Origin: Hanleya hanleyi
Lineage: Eukaryota > Mollusca > Polyplacophora > Lepidopleurida > Hanleyidae
NCBI GenBank assembly: GCA_036873755.1
Contig: JAVTVY010017484.1
Location: 1-64,000 of the forward strand
Reading direction: 5' to 3'
DNA length: 64,000 nt
The notes beneath the pieces were generated by a model, which saw only the letters and a list, made by a program, of their open reading frames with translations, made no database searches and was not told the origin of the DNA. Numbering within the stretch: the stretch's first letter is position 1; the number at the start of each line of letters is the position of its first letter. The position numbers and the translations under genes are program-made. Shown one piece after another: positions 1-12,420 of the stretch.

Positions 1-42
1 ACGAATCTAGGTCGCGGGGCTCCGTTGACACCCGAAAGTCAA

Positions 43-1020
43 CTATGGAAAGCCATCAGTGTCATAACCTCTGGTTTTCCACACGTGGTAATTCGATTTT
101 CCACGCGTGGAAAATCCAGCCAATGGCTTGACTTGTAATTACCACGTGTGGATATTTCGACCAATTACTGAACTTGGAAATACCACACGTGGAAATTATT
201 TACCACGTGTGGAAAATATCCACCATTGATAGAACTGGGAATACCACGTGTGGAAATTATTTACCACACGTCGTATTTATCACCCAATCATTGCATTCGG
301 AAATACGACGCGTGGTAAATAATTTCCACGCGTGGTATTTCACTGGTTTTTTCACACGTGGTAATTCTCTTTTCCACACGTGGTAATTCTATTTTCGAAT
401 CTACGAATCAAAACAATCGTTACAGAAAGCAGATTCACGCATTTTCACCCTGTCTTATCTGTCGTACGGTTGTCGACCTATACGACTCAGCCTCAGGTGG
501 AACTCCTGCACTGCTCAACACTGCTGTGTCCTGTTGCAGATTGTCTGTTCCAGCTAGACGAACACATTCGGAGAACTGATACTTGAACCGCCGCAAACTG
601 TCGATTTCCGACATTCTGAAGGGACTGAAGGGACCAGCATCTTCGTGAAGCTCTTATTCATTGGCTGGGCAAAATAAAATTTCGACGCGTGGATAAATGG
701 GAATACCACGTGTCGAAATTATTTACGACGCGTCGTATTTCCGAATTCAATGATTGGGTGATAAATACGACGTGTGGTAAATAATTTCCACACGTGGTAT
801 TCCCAGTTCTATCATTGGTGGATATTTTTCACACGCGGTAAATAATTTCCACGCGTGGTATTTCCAAGTTGAGTAATTGGTCGCAATATCCACACGTGGT
901 AATTACAAGTCAAACCGTTGGCTGTATTTTCCACGCGTGGATAATAGAATTTCTACGCGTGGAAAATCGAATTACCACGTGTGGAAAACCAGAGGTTATG
1001 ACACTGATGGCTTTCCATAG
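43..1020. mobile_element. Foldback/MITE-like element made of CCACRYGTGG palindromes
   Basis: The outer ends are inverted repeats: ACTATGGAAAGCCATCAG at the left and its complement at about 1003-1020. Each arm (about 43-383 and 683-1020) carries 11 copies of a decamer close to CCACRCGTGG or CCACGTGTGG. Left copies start at 79, 101, 142, 183, 203, 244, 264, 306, 326, 352 and 374; right copies at 683, 706, 726, 768, 788, 829, 849, 890, 931, 953 and 975. Most spacings are 20-23 or 41-42 bp. The loop (about 384-682) has no recognisable gene. TCAA flanks both ends and may be a target-site duplication. Short ORFs inside are by-products of the repeats. Confidence 0.85.
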
Positions 1021-1426
1021 TCAACAGATGGGCGTCACTGGATGCAAGCTTCAATCGAAGTCGGCATGACCCTAAATGCGACACGTGAAAAAGGAGAAGC
1101 AGTGTGAATATATATATTAATTAATAGGATCAAATTATAGAATTCTTTTTCAATATTATTAATCAGGAACCTCTGTAATGAAAACAAGCAGGAAACTGAC
1201 CGAGCGACAAAGCAGAAAATCCAGTGTTGTCTTCGTCTGTGGAGAACACTGTTCAGAAGTGGAGAAATAGATTGGACAGATATGGCGATGTTATTCATCG
1301 TCCATAATAAACCTCAATCATTCTATGATTTATGGTCACGTGTTCGTTGAGCCGTGAAAGTTGATAAAGCCTGTACGCCAATCACGTCAAAAAAAGCTAT
1401 AAAAGTATAGAGTAACCTGATAAGAA
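1021..1426. other. Unassigned spacer
   Basis: AT-rich sequence between two repeats. I see no coding signal, RNA gene or repeat. Confidence 0.5.
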
Positions 1427-1782
1427 GTGCTCGTCAATAATCTAGTCTGAGAGACGGGATCGAAGAACCGCTAGAGCGTTATATGCATCAGACTTGGAAC
1501 CAATATAATATAACATTGACATCACTGCTTTTATCAGCAAAAGTGGAGAACTTGAGATGTCCATAATATAAAATTCTCCTTAACTCCAGTGTACCTCTTT
1601 AAAAACAGTGCTCGTCAATAAACTAGTCTGAGACGGAATTGTGGAATCGCTGGAGCGTTTTATGCATCGAGTTTGGAACAAATAACCATGACATTGGCAA
1701 CACTTCTTTTATGAGCAAAAGTGGAGAATTGGAAATGACCATATTTATAAAACTCTCCTTAACTCCACTGTACCATTTTATG
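1427..1782 (+). repeat. Two diverged direct repeats of ~175 bp
   Basis: Unit 1 (1427-1600) and unit 2 (1608-1782) both begin GTGCTCGTCAATAA and share GGAGCGTT/TATGCATC-like and AGCAAAAGTGGAGAA blocks, ending CTCCTTAACTCCA. Small indels separate them. No protein is encoded. Confidence 0.75.
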
Positions 1783-1974
1783 ATTGAATGGATATTCTTC
1801 CACCTTTCAATGATGACTGTGGATTTCTTTTTGAAAATTTGAATCGACCAATCAAATGTTTTGAATCAAAAAGATACACACCGGTGCACTGGAGTTAATA
1901 TAAGATTTCCATATCGCTATGTATTTTATCATAGTTTAGATGCCGATGCCATTTTAGTTTCTGTCTCGTGATAT

Positions 1975-2375
1975 ATGCATTCAAGGCAGCGTGTGACAGC
2001 GATGCGGAGTTTGACTGGGACTTATACAGGTGGCTATAGCTGTGATTGTGAATCGTTGAACTTTATCTATACACCATGCAAACATATTGTGACTGGTAAC
2101 CTTGATATAGTGAGTGATAAGGACCTCAGATTACTCTTGATGAAGGGATCTAAATATAGAGAGCCGAGAAGAATAAATCTGAAGTATCTCGCCTAGTAGC
2201 ATTTGCTAGACCCTGTGTTAAATGTGACGATTTTAATCAACGTCACAAAACATTGTTGCAGAAACTTATAAAACAGGGTTATACCACCAAGCGCCTCCAC
2301 TCAAACTTTCTCATATTCGGCGATACATATCGCATGCTGACAGCAAAATACGAGCGTTTCGTAACTTGTGTATAA
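1975..2375 (+). pseudogene. Broken retroelement ORF remnant
   Basis: An ORF at 1975-2196 contains a CxC...CKHIVTG motif followed by LRLLLMKG and KYREPRRIN. I associate this arrangement with the region upstream of the reverse transcriptase in invertebrate Penelope-like or related retroelements. After a stop, a second frame (about 2199-2375) reads LIKQGYTTKRLHSNF, resembling the segment that follows the RT domain in such elements. No RT catalytic motif lies between them, so the copy looks internally deleted and frame-broken. It is followed directly by the dispersed 3' sequence described next. The family assignment is from memory of motif style, not from a search. Confidence 0.4.
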
Positions 2376-2766
2376 TTCCGCTTAACCCGAGGCTAGGGGC
2401 CGTATGAACCCATGTACTTCAAGATTCTCATGGTGCTCATATGAACAGTCACAATCAAAGCGTGACTGCGATGCATCATTCTCTATATGACGACTTTACA
2501 ACGAATGTTATATTGATTAAGAATACTGATCAGCGATACGGATTTGATATTTTTGAAACATCATGATGTCTTGTCGGCATCATTGAAAACTGTTGACCGC
2601 TTCACTCTTGCAGGAAACTAGCCTATGTTTATGTATACTATGATTATCTTTTTGAATTTGGTGCTAATGCTGTTATATGGAATAGGCCTTTGGATTATGG
2701 ACGCGGATATTCTTTAATGGACGACGGCTGAATTATGAATGACGGACCAGACGCTTGTAATTCGTT
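2376..2766 (+). mobile_element. Dispersed retroelement 3' region, copy 1
   Basis: This segment recurs at 20829-21236, 32218-32540, 33011-33372 and 52300-52470 on the plus strand, and as short 3' pieces on the minus strand at 24798-24890 and 46795-46860. Shared blocks include AACAGTCACAATCAAAGCGT, ATCATGATGTCTTG, GGACGCGGATATTCT and a common end near GACGCTTGTAATT. The copies share the 3' end but start at different points, as expected for 5'-truncated retrotransposition. Confidence 0.75.
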
Positions 2767-3639
2767 GCTATTTGGTGGGAATTCACTCGTTGCTAATGAG
2801 TGTGTACGATTCATCTCAGAGTTAAACAGAAGGACACAGCTCCTGCGACAGGCTATCATAGTCGGTACAACTGGAAGTACACTGGTCAATGAAAGCTCGT
2901 GTGAAACACGGGCAAAGAGCATTTCTCCAGATAATTTTGTAACCCATAATTTGGTACTCACAGGGCTTTAAATCTCCTCAATTTGGGCACACCCCTTATT
3001 ATGGGTGGCAAATTTTTGTTTTGGATGAGACAGAGGGTGGGGCACACACCCCTGGAGGATGAGCATTCACGAATCATCCCTGGTAGAAGTGCCTCGGAGA
3101 AGGGATTTCTTTATCAATGGGCGAAACCCAGTGTGAGGCAACACCAACTTTATTTTGCATTTCATGGACCCACCGACATTAAAAAATCGAATAAAAATAA
3201 AATTTCAAATTGCCACTTTTATATTTCCTATGAAAGTTTGAACATAAAGACTTTAACCCTCTTTTTATTTCTGATTGTATGAATTAGGCTGTTGTACTCT
3301 ATCTGAAACAATGCCAGCAAATAAAAATGCCAAACAACAAAAAATAAATACCTTTCACTATAATTTTTCACTGTAAGTCAGTGAATTGTTGTTGTTGTAA
3401 AATGCTGCTAATATTATTTAGGCAATAAGGACATTCAATGTAAATCAGGAACCTTCACTGGCTGTGTGATCTATCACTCTGTCACGGTACCCATATTTCG
3501 ACAGTGATGCAGTATGTCAGAGCTAGGAAATGGAGGGTGTTTCAACAACTCAGCCGATACAGCATGGTTTAAGTTGAAGCATGAAGCTGTTGGAACAAGT
3601 GCAAAATTCGTTAAATTGTTCTGGAAGACAACCACAGCT
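2767..3639. other. No gene recognised
   Basis: Only short ORFs without recognisable motifs occur here, and the sequence becomes AT-rich after about 3180. Confidence 0.5.
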
Positions 3640-4030
3640 ACAACAAAATGATGACAATGTTAGATTTGGAGTGTATGTTGGCAGTTAACATGTCACTTAA
3701 TATACAGTTTTTGACCTTGAGAAAACAGGTCAACATCAGTCATATTCAAAGAGTTCAGGTCCATCATCAGATGCATATATGTGGTATCAATTTAGAATGC
3801 CCAGCTATATTTCATGTTATATCATAATATAAAGTATATAACCTAGAGAAAATAGGTTCAGTCAAATGGGAGAGGCTTCTAGTCAGTCACCAATTGCACA
3901 AGTATGATGAATTTGGAGAGCTCATCTTCACTCCTTTAAAATGTATTGCTTATGCTAAATTTGACCTCGATAAAACAGATGAAGGTCAGTCAATTTCATT
4001 AATTAGGCTTCTGATCCATCCAGGGTCCGA
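3640..4030 (+). repeat. Diverged tandem repeat with GACCTTGATAAAATAGGTC core
   Basis: About three units of about 120 bp each contain a GACCT-GA-AAAA-AGGT block followed by GGTCAGTCA and a CACCA-TTGCA block (near 3713, 3840 and 3960). The same repeat forms the better array at 30905-31605. Confidence 0.6.
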
Positions 4031-5849
4031 AATAGAAAACTTTTGATGACCTTCTGGGGTTTTTTCTTCAGAGAAAAATCGCAGGTCAAATTGAACATCA
4101 CCTGCTATTTTTATAATTGGACAGCTATTGTTTTCAACCTGTGCAAATTCAGACGAAAATAGTTAATTTAACACCATACAGTAAGGATCATTCATTTGTT
4201 AAGTTTCTTATGCATTTTATCTATCCAATTTCACAGGAAAATAAACTATAATTTGAACCATCTCTTGTTAATATGCATGTACAGATTGACAGTCCTTATT
4301 AGTTACTAGAGACTGTCTGAGAGTGAACATTATTGAACTTTAATGGTGTGATTCAGGTGTTACAATACACACTCCACAAATGTGGTAACTCGCATGGGAA
4401 TATACAATTATGAAACATGCGTGTTACAACATTTGTAGGTTTCCATCAATTCTGATGCGGATTGCCAAAATAATTATACCTATATTATCTTAAAATGACA
4501 AGTCTTATCCAAACTTCATGTCATGTAGAAGTATTCAATGTAGGTACATACCCACTTTATCACCATACTTTATTCATTTGTGCACAGTTTACTTAGTTCT
4601 TGCCAGATAACCAGATTATGTATTGTTTTCATCAATTAGAGTGTGTATTGTATCACCTGAATCACACCATTTGTAGATCGCTGTCAGGTTATCGCTTAAC
4701 AATTTCTGAAAATGACAGCATTTTAATATCCGTCCTACTGGCTTACCTATTCATAAATGTGTATTGGCTAAGATCACATTATGCCTTGTATATATACATG
4801 TACTGTGGGTATGGAACTGTTTGTAACTTTGTTCACTGCTGAAGATGCTATAACTAATAGCAAACTATACAGAATGAAATTTGTCATCTCTACTCGGAGT
4901 TGATTTTCTTCTCTATTATTGGAAAATCATCAGTGGTTCCAATGGATTACTTCAATTAGATATACTTATAAAAATTTCCCAGGTGGGGTGTGCCATATAG
5001 CAGGTTTGTAGAAGTTCCACTTCAAAATCTTTCTACTTTTTCAGTTCAAAAAATAATTATCAACATTTGTAACTATGCTGTCAAAATGCAATGGTATGTG
5101 CAACTTCACATCGTCAGTTTCAAATAAATTTTACGGACTTCCACATAAAACAAAAAATTGTGCATTAACTGAGTGATAATTTGTGATTTTATTCATTGAA
5201 AATTGGCCAGAATGCATCCCCAGAAATCAGGAAGCCCAGGGCTATGTCAGTAATGGGGAGAGAAATAGCACTGATTTTGGAAATGAAGTGTTTACTTTGT
5301 TGACACAAAGTCTACTAGCCCACTTATGTAAAGTGCATTATGCAATAAGTCAACAATTACAGGTCTTATTACCTGAATGGTCAACATACACTCCTATTAT
5401 ATAAGGCCTGAAAGGTAAAGCAGAATATCAGTGTTACAGTATGTCTATTTGACAAAAATGGTCAGACTTCAAGCTCACTTGAATCCTTTCTCCATACTGA
5501 CCAGACACCCATGGCAGCATATTTTCTCTGACTGCATTTTAGTTATGTGTGTAAGCAGGGGTTGATGTAGCCTTGATTTAGATATATTTAGCTGACTTTA
5601 CCCTGTGCCACATGATTATGCCAGCACTAACAGCACCAATGTCCTTACAATCCATTTTTAAAACATAATGTTAATAAAATTAGTAATTGTAAAAAAGAAT
5701 GTATAATGAGATATAAATCAAGCATTGTGTTGATGTGCTGCAAAATCCGTATGAGAGGTGGGCCTTCAATTTCAATCAATCAAACAAAAACCTTTCGGTC
5801 CTTTGAAATCCTTTGTCTGTCTGACAATAATAAGCTTCATGAACAGTTG
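4031..5849. other. No gene recognised
   Basis: AT-rich sequence. ORFs of 60-80 codons (for example 4600-4842 and 5183-5404) show no domain motifs or splice context and are probably chance. Confidence 0.5.
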
Positions 5850-6880
5850 AAACACCAATAAGTTTACTGTCTATAGTTCCACCCAATGATGAACAACATC
5901 ACGAACCTACATGATGAAGCAAACTCCTCAGATGTGGCCTGGGGAATATATAGATATTGGACTCAAGTCATGAGAACTTCATATATTTCGAAAAAAGGCC
6001 ATTTGGCCCTACATGGGATGTGAATTATAGCACTGGGAATGTCATATTGATGTTCAGCAAAATAGAATTACTTTTCCCTGATTAAGAAGCAAATTTTCAT
6101 TTTTGTGAATACAAAATTTTATTTTGAGATGCAAAAATGCGTCTCCATGATTCGCCAACACCACCAAAATCTTGTCAGTTCTTTGCCTATCTTGCAAGAT
6201 CATTATACCCAAATTTCATGGAAATCAAACACGTTGTTCAGAAGATATGATGTTACACATGTTTACCTGCATTCATGTCTATAGCGCCATCTAGTGATGA
6301 CCAAATGCCACGAAAAACAAGCAGGTGAAATCTAAAGCCCTAGGGAGATAGCACATAAAAGTTTAATGGAAAAAACTTTAATCGTGATAATGGTTATTGA
6401 GGTTTTGACGTTAAGTCAGATAAATGAGATTTTTCATTTAAATGGCAATTTGATTCGCACGGAAAGGGAATTATCATGTCAGCAATCCTATATGTATGCT
6501 TGGTAACCTAGAATAGAACAGTTTTTAAATATTTCTCCAAGCGAATTTGTGAATTTTCATTTGACGAAAAACTTTTTTTTTTGAGACCAAAAAAACTTGC
6601 CTTTATAATTATGCCAGCTACACCAAAACCTTTTCAGCACATTGACTATCCTTCAAGACCATTGTAATAAAATTTCAGAGAAATCAGACAAGCCGTTCAG
6701 ACGAAATCGTCAGAGAAAGGTTTACCTATGCTCTGACTACAACGCCACCTAGTGGTGAGCAGCGGATATCGAAACACAACCAGACAAATTTCCCAGGCAT
6801 AAAGAGATAGTACACCAAGTCTGACCCGAAAATATTTAACGATTTCAGAGATATTCGCGGCGGCGGCGGATCCGTTTCTC
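5850..6880 (+). repeat. Three diverged ~400-460 bp units with CGCCAYCTAGTGGTGA core
   Basis: A GCGCCATCTAGTGATGA-like block occurs near 5873 (degenerate), 6281 and 6740. Each is preceded by a conserved stretch including ATTTCATGGAAATCA or AATTTCAGAGAAATCA. The array ends in a short GGC run at about 6859-6869. Repeats with this core are common in marine invertebrate genomes. Confidence 0.65.
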
Positions 6881-7117
6881 ATGAAAACATAAGAGCATCC
6901 ACTTTGTGGAAATGCTCTAATCAGGAATCACTTCACTAACATACATAGCGTGTATGTAAGCACATTCAGTCCAGAACAGATGATGGTGTAGGCCCAAGAT
7001 TCAAGGTAGGAAGTTGGGTCGTTTAGGACTATGCAGGGCATGACTCTATTGTTATTGTGGTTCTGTGGGACTGGTTGCATCCAGTGAGCGAATAGCTTTG
7101 AATAGCACAATTTCGTA

Positions 7118-7840
7118 TGGTGTTCTATTTGGGCCAAGTTTGCGTCGCGTGGCGACTTTTAGAAACTCGCCACTCGCCACGCGCCGTGGACCTCTCCGGC
7201 GCGCGGCGACTGGCGACTTTTTGCTATCTCTTACCCTGCAAAAACTCGCCAGTCGCCACCCGCCGTAAAACACGGCGAGTTTCGCTCTATCTTTTAACCT
7301 GGAAAAACTCGCCGCGCGCCACTCGCCGGATGAACCACGGCGCACGGCGACTGGCGGCTTTTGACTGTAGTGAAACTCGCCACTCGCCACGCGCCGTGGA
7401 CATCTCCGGCGCGCGGCGACTGGCGACTTTCTGCTATCTCTTAACCTGCAAAAACTCGCCAGTCGCCACCCGCCGTAAAACACGGCGAGTTTCGCTCTAT
7501 CTCTTAACCTGGAAAAACTCGCCGCGCGCCACTCGCCGGATGAACCACGGCGCACGGCGACTGGCGACTTTTGACTGTAGTGAAACTCGCCACTCGCCAC
7601 GCACCGTGGACATCTCCGGCGCGCGGCGACTGGCGACTTTCTGCTATCTCTTAACCTGCAAAAACTCGCCAGTCGCCACCCGCCGTAAAACACGGCGAGT
7701 TTCGCTCTATCTCTTAACCTGGAAAAACTCGCCGCGCGCCACTCGCCGGACAAACCACGGCGCGCGGCGACTGGCGACTTTTGACTTCTGGAATTCTCAG
7801 GACTTTTTCTCAAGTGCGCATGCTCGAGGAGCATCAATTA
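7118..7840 (-). mobile_element. GC-rich palindrome-array element, inverted copy
   Basis: This is the reverse complement of the element at 8665-9960. It has three internal 210-bp units (a landmark recurs at 7361, 7571 and 7781) filled with GTCGCC/GGCGAC and CGCGCG blocks that can fold back on themselves. Because 210 is a multiple of three, both strands show long open frames (7052-7837 minus, 7117-7887 plus). They have no protein-like composition and should not be called genes. Confidence 0.85.
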
Positions 7841-8664
7841 TGCAGTTGCAATATCATAAATCACAGTCGCGATCTCATCGAATTTGAGCAAGTAAAAAAA
7901 ATATGGAAACTGTTGAAAGAAATACGTCTTTTCATCTTTAAAAATAGGGTCTTGATAGTTTGTAGGGTTTGTGATACAGGAAATATCAACCCAACAAAGA
8001 GCCGCTCTATGGATTAAAACAGCAATAAAGGATCTCTTATACAAAGATATCGCCCGTTTTTCACATAAAACTTACGAAGAGAGAAATTCAATCATCCAGA
8101 GAAAATGTTAGCATTTTTTCTTACTTTTTTAATCAATATGACGATGACGCTCTATTCGCTTTCTTAATATTTCATACAGCATATTAGTTGACGTTGCTTT
8201 TATCTTGTAAAACAAAATTCCCGCGTTGAGTGCTTTATTGTATCTTAAATAAAGAACAATTTCAAAGCGATTCATTCTGAATTGAAAACGATATGCTGTT
8301 TTATAAATATATATAGGCACTTATATAAAAAAAAGATTAAAAAAACGATTGAAAATGTTGTCTTGGTGTCAACTTTTTAAAATATACCAGCAGATAATAA
8401 CGAGAGTATGCAAGTTCTGCACAGAAACGGATAACGAGTATTTTAATAAAGAAATAATTGCACATTTGACAAAATTAGATTGCCCTATATGCGTATTGCA
8501 TTAAAAAGAAACTTGTTTCAAAAAACAACTATATTAATTATTACAGATAGCTTACATCTTCAAAATTAGTCACATAGTATCAGATGTAGCTGGAGAGTTC
8601 ATTCATTAGAAATTATGTATATTTATGCACGAGGAAGAGATTTAAAATTAAATTAAATGACAGC
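7841..8664. other. AT-rich spacer between inverted copies
   Basis: About 820 bp of AT-rich sequence separates the inverted copy from the two direct copies. No gene is seen. It would form the loop of a very large hairpin. Confidence 0.55.
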
Positions 8665-9312
8665 ATGTTTCGAACAAAATATTCCGATAATTGATGCTCA
8701 CCGGGCATGCGCACTTGAGAAAAAGTCCTGAGAATTCCAGAAGTCAAAAGTCGCCAGTCGCCGCGCGCCGTGGTTCATCCGGCGAGTGGCGCGCGGCGAG
8801 TTTTTCCAGGTTAAGAGATAGAGCGAAACTCGCCGTGTTTTACGGCGGGTGGCGACTGGCGAGTTTTTGCAGGTTAAGAGATAGCAGAAAGTCGCCAGTC
8901 GCCGCGCGCCGGAGAGGTCCACGGCGCGTGGCGAGTGGCGAGTTTCACTACAGTCAAAAGTCGCCAGTCGCCGCGCGCCGTGGTTCATCCGGCGAGTGGC
9001 GCGCGGCGAGTTTTTCCAGGTTAAGAGATAGAGCGAAACTCGCCGTGTTTTACGGCGGGTGGCGACTGGCGAGTTTTTGCAGGTTAAGAGATAGCAGAAA
9101 GTCGCCAGTCGCCGCGCGCCGGAGAGGTCCACGGCGCGTGGCGAGTGGCGAGTTTCTAAAGTCGCCACGCGACGCAAACTTGGCCCAAATAGAACACCAT
9201 AATTTCGGGAATGGTATATGTATGCCGAGAGTAATAGACTAACGCTACAGATTACGGGAAAGTTAACCAGTTTAAAGTGGCTTTAAAGTGGCTAGGGACG
9301 GTGTGGAGACAG
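8665..9312 (+). mobile_element. GC-rich palindrome-array element, direct copy 1
   Basis: A 648-bp unit starting ATGTTTCGAACAAAATATTC and ending GGTGTGGAGACAG. It holds two 210-bp subunits (landmark GTCAAAAGTCGCC at 8743 and 8953) and a tail reading AACTTGGCCCAAATAGAAC. The tail and head match the two ends of the inverted copy at 7118-7840. Confidence 0.85.
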
Positions 9313-9960
9313 ATGTTTCGAACAAAATATTCCGATAATTGATGCTCACCGGGCATGCGCACTTGAGAAAAAGTCCTGAGAATTCCAGAAGTCAAAAGTC
9401 GCCAGTCGCCGCGCGCCGTGGTTCATCCGGCGAGTGGCGCGCGGCGAGTTTTTCCAGGTTAAGAGATAGAGCGAAACTCGCCGTGTTTTACGGCGGGTGG
9501 CGATTGGCGAGTTTTTGCAGGTTAAGAGATAGCAGAAAGTCGCCAGTCGCCGCGCGCCGGAGAGGTCCACGGCGCGTGGCGAGTGGCGAGTTTCACTACA
9601 GTCAAAAGTCGCCAGTCGCCGCGCGCCGTGGTTCATCCGGCGAGTGGCGCGCGGCGAGTTTTTCCAGGTTAAGAGATAGAGCGAAACTCGCCGTGTGTTA
9701 CGGCGGGTGGCGACTGGCGAGTTTTTGCAGGTTAAGAGATAGCAGAAAGTCGCCAGTCGCCGCGCGCCGGAGAGGTCCACGGCGCGTGGCGAGTGGCGAG
9801 TTTCTAAAGTCGCCACGCGACGCAAACTTGGCCCAAATAGAACACCATAATTTCGGGAATGGTATATGTATGCCGAGAGTAATAGACTAACGCTACAGAT
9901 TACGGGAAAGTTAACCAGTTTAAAGTGGCTTTAAAGTGGCTAGGGACGGTGTGGAGACAG
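9313..9960 (+). mobile_element. GC-rich palindrome-array element, direct copy 2
   Basis: An exact-length 648-bp tandem duplicate of 8665-9312. I noticed only scattered substitutions, for example GGCGATTGGCG for GGCGACTGGCG near 9500 and GTGTGTTACGG for GTGTTTTACGG near 9694. This indicates a young duplication or recent homogenisation. Confidence 0.85.
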
Positions 9961-11379
9961 CTGCAATAAAAGCGCGGCTGAGATACTGAGGCTACGTCCG
10001 AAAATCCACCGTATTCTCGGGTCTGGATGTTAGGTGTCGACGAATACTTTCCTGTAGAGTCATGTGGTTACTTTTTAGTCGCCAGCCGTCGTCAATTATT
10101 CCCACCTCTTGCATATCGCTCCAATTTCAACCAGTTCTCAGTCATATCACGACGGTGTGCCTAATTCTCTCCCTCTCTCTTTCACTCTCAATATCGCCTA
10201 GTTTATAGGGTTGCCTCATTGAGGCACCACAACGTAGGCAGACATGATAGGCTCTAATTCAAAAAGGAAATGTAAAGAAAACAGAAGCCAAGTGAAGCAA
10301 TAAATCGTAGCTTCAAATTAAATATATTGTAGATCAAACCCATTTTCCTTTCAGCAATGTGTCCGTTTCTATCCTAGTTAGCATGTGTTTCGTAAAAGGA
10401 GCAATCCCAGTGAACCCATATGGAATATTATATTACATTTCGGTGATAATTCCATCTTGGTTTACCTAGATATTAACGTGTTTAACCCAGGTTCCAGCAA
10501 AAAAAAAATCCCCAACGGTCTCCCCTTAATTTCAGGTTGAACCGAGAACTCTCCACGCTATACCTGCATCAAAACCAGGATGAAAGCTAACCGCCAGCTG
10601 GCCTACGGTTTCAATGACTGCTCCTCGTGCGGTTTCCAAACACTCCAGCTCCCACATTTCGTTCAAGTATCACATCAAGTGCGAATTTATTGGCCTAGAA
10701 CTATGTCAAAGGCGGTGAATGTACCTTAGACTGGAAAGTACAATATGGTCCAGCGGATCTTCAGTGCATGAGACCTGACGGTGATATGGCTACAGCGTAA
10801 GTACAGCGTAAAAGCAGCGCTTCGGTCGAAAAAAGTTCGAATAAAATCCACCAGTAAATTTTCTATAAAATTAGGTCACAAGTTGTAAAATATTATATAT
10901 TACATTTTACATTTCCATGGAAACCGGGGTGGAGAATATCGTGTATCAATACGAAACTCGCGGAATGATACAATAAGGTTAGCTTCAATTAAGTGAAGCT
11001 CTTCATGAACTCAGTGATTGGTTAGATCCATTGTCAATTGGATTTGCCGAACTATTTTTTTCTCGATCCTATCCTATCATGGCGTGATCCGATGATTTAA
11101 ATGATTGAATTATTGCTCAATCAGCTTCCGGTGAATATGATCGTTCTGTTGCCATCATTTCATCTTTTCAAACTGAAAATGGTGTACAGGTACCGGTACT
11201 TCACTACTGAGTATATCACTTACGGTAACTCCATCAGACCGGTGATGTCAAGCTTCTATTCTACACAACAGATAATTGACATTTGCATTGACAGTTAGGT
11301 AATTGTATTTGGCCAACAATTAATTTGGACAAAGGAAATAATTGGATATCCACTTCTATAGCACACTATAGCACATGTG
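9961..11379. other. No gene recognised
   Basis: Mixed-composition sequence with a poly-A run near 10500. ORF 11101-11298 has no recognisable motif. Confidence 0.5.
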
Positions 11380-11730
11380 ACGTTGCTTCAGTTGAAAACG
11401 GAGGTCGGAAAGTAGATCGGTATTAATTTTATTTTAGTTAAACTGTTCCGAAATCACCTGATCGAATGTACATGTAGATAGCTACCTCAGTTGAAATAAT
11501 GCCAAATCGATAGTAGACGGGTACTTAAGATGAAAATAGTGCTCATACTGTGCCACGTGATCGTGTTGGGCGAAGTAAGAAAGTAGATAGGTACGGTGTC
11601 GGTATTAATTCAGGGTTTAAACTGTACCGAATCCACAGAATGGAAAGGAGATCAGTGCTAATTTCACTGACTCAGCTGAAAACAGTCGCATAAACGATGG
11701 ATCGAAAATAGATCGGTTCTGATGGCAGAG
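11380..11730 (+). repeat. Diverged tandem repeat with CAGTTGAAAA...GTAGATCGGT core
   Basis: Three to four degenerate units repeat a CAGYTGAAAA block, an AAGTAGAT-GGT block, GGTATTAATT and a TTTAAACTGT-CCGAA block. The spacing is irregular (roughly 90-190 bp). Confidence 0.5.
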
Positions 11731-12099
11731 TTGTTAGCAATGTTTACATGTCTTCTGCAGATTAACCTGGAAGCCATGCAGCGAATTCGGAACAAGGCCA
11801 GCCAACAGTGTTGATTTCCTGAAGGAACCACGTGCATCGTGTCATAATCATTGCTCAGACCGTGGGAAACTCTTCGTGTTTAGGTAACTTTACCCCTCTC
11901 CCGGCAATAATAGCCCGCCATGGATACAGCGCATGTCGGCCAGACGGCGTCAGGTTCATCTTCATTGATAAGAGGTTTTACCTCTGAGATATCTTCATAA
12001 ACTGGGCCGACAGATGACAGATTGATTGGGGAAAAAATAAGAAATGCCTCGGACGCTGTTTATTTGTGGCCCAATATTATACACACTCAAAATTAATGC

Positions 12100-12420
12100 G
12101 GTTTCTCCAGATGGCATATGGACATAGCATATACAGGAGATATATATGTACATACGGCGACACGCGAATTTCTTGTTACTTTGGTAGCGAGCTGTCGTAG
12201 ACGCTGGTGTACTGATTTACTAGCGTATGTTACAGGAACGCATGTTCGGAGAAGTGGGTCAGAACAATTCAAGCTTTCTTGCATGGACGACTAACATTCG
12301 AAAATTTAGATTGGGACCTACATATAATATGAGATATTCTCATGTTCGTTACATGAACAGCCACATCAAAAATACTTTGAGTCGAGATGTATTTACATGC
12401 ACTTTCTGATGACTTCTGAT
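12100..12420 (+). repeat. Dispersed repeat, related to 13060-13400
   Basis: Diverged similarity to 13060-13400 runs through TACAGGAACG...GGAGAAGTGGGT versus TATAGGAACT...GGAGATGTGGGT, and through ACATGAACAGCCACATCA versus ACATGAACAGGCACATCA. The last block also resembles the AACAGTCACAATCA block of the retroelement family. Confidence 0.5.

Noticed and set aside
7052..9890. Long ORFs of 159-261 codons on both strands, rich in Arg, Ala and Ser
   Set aside because: They lie wholly in the GC-rich palindromic repeat, whose 210-bp unit is a multiple of three, so opposite strands stay open together. No protein-like features.
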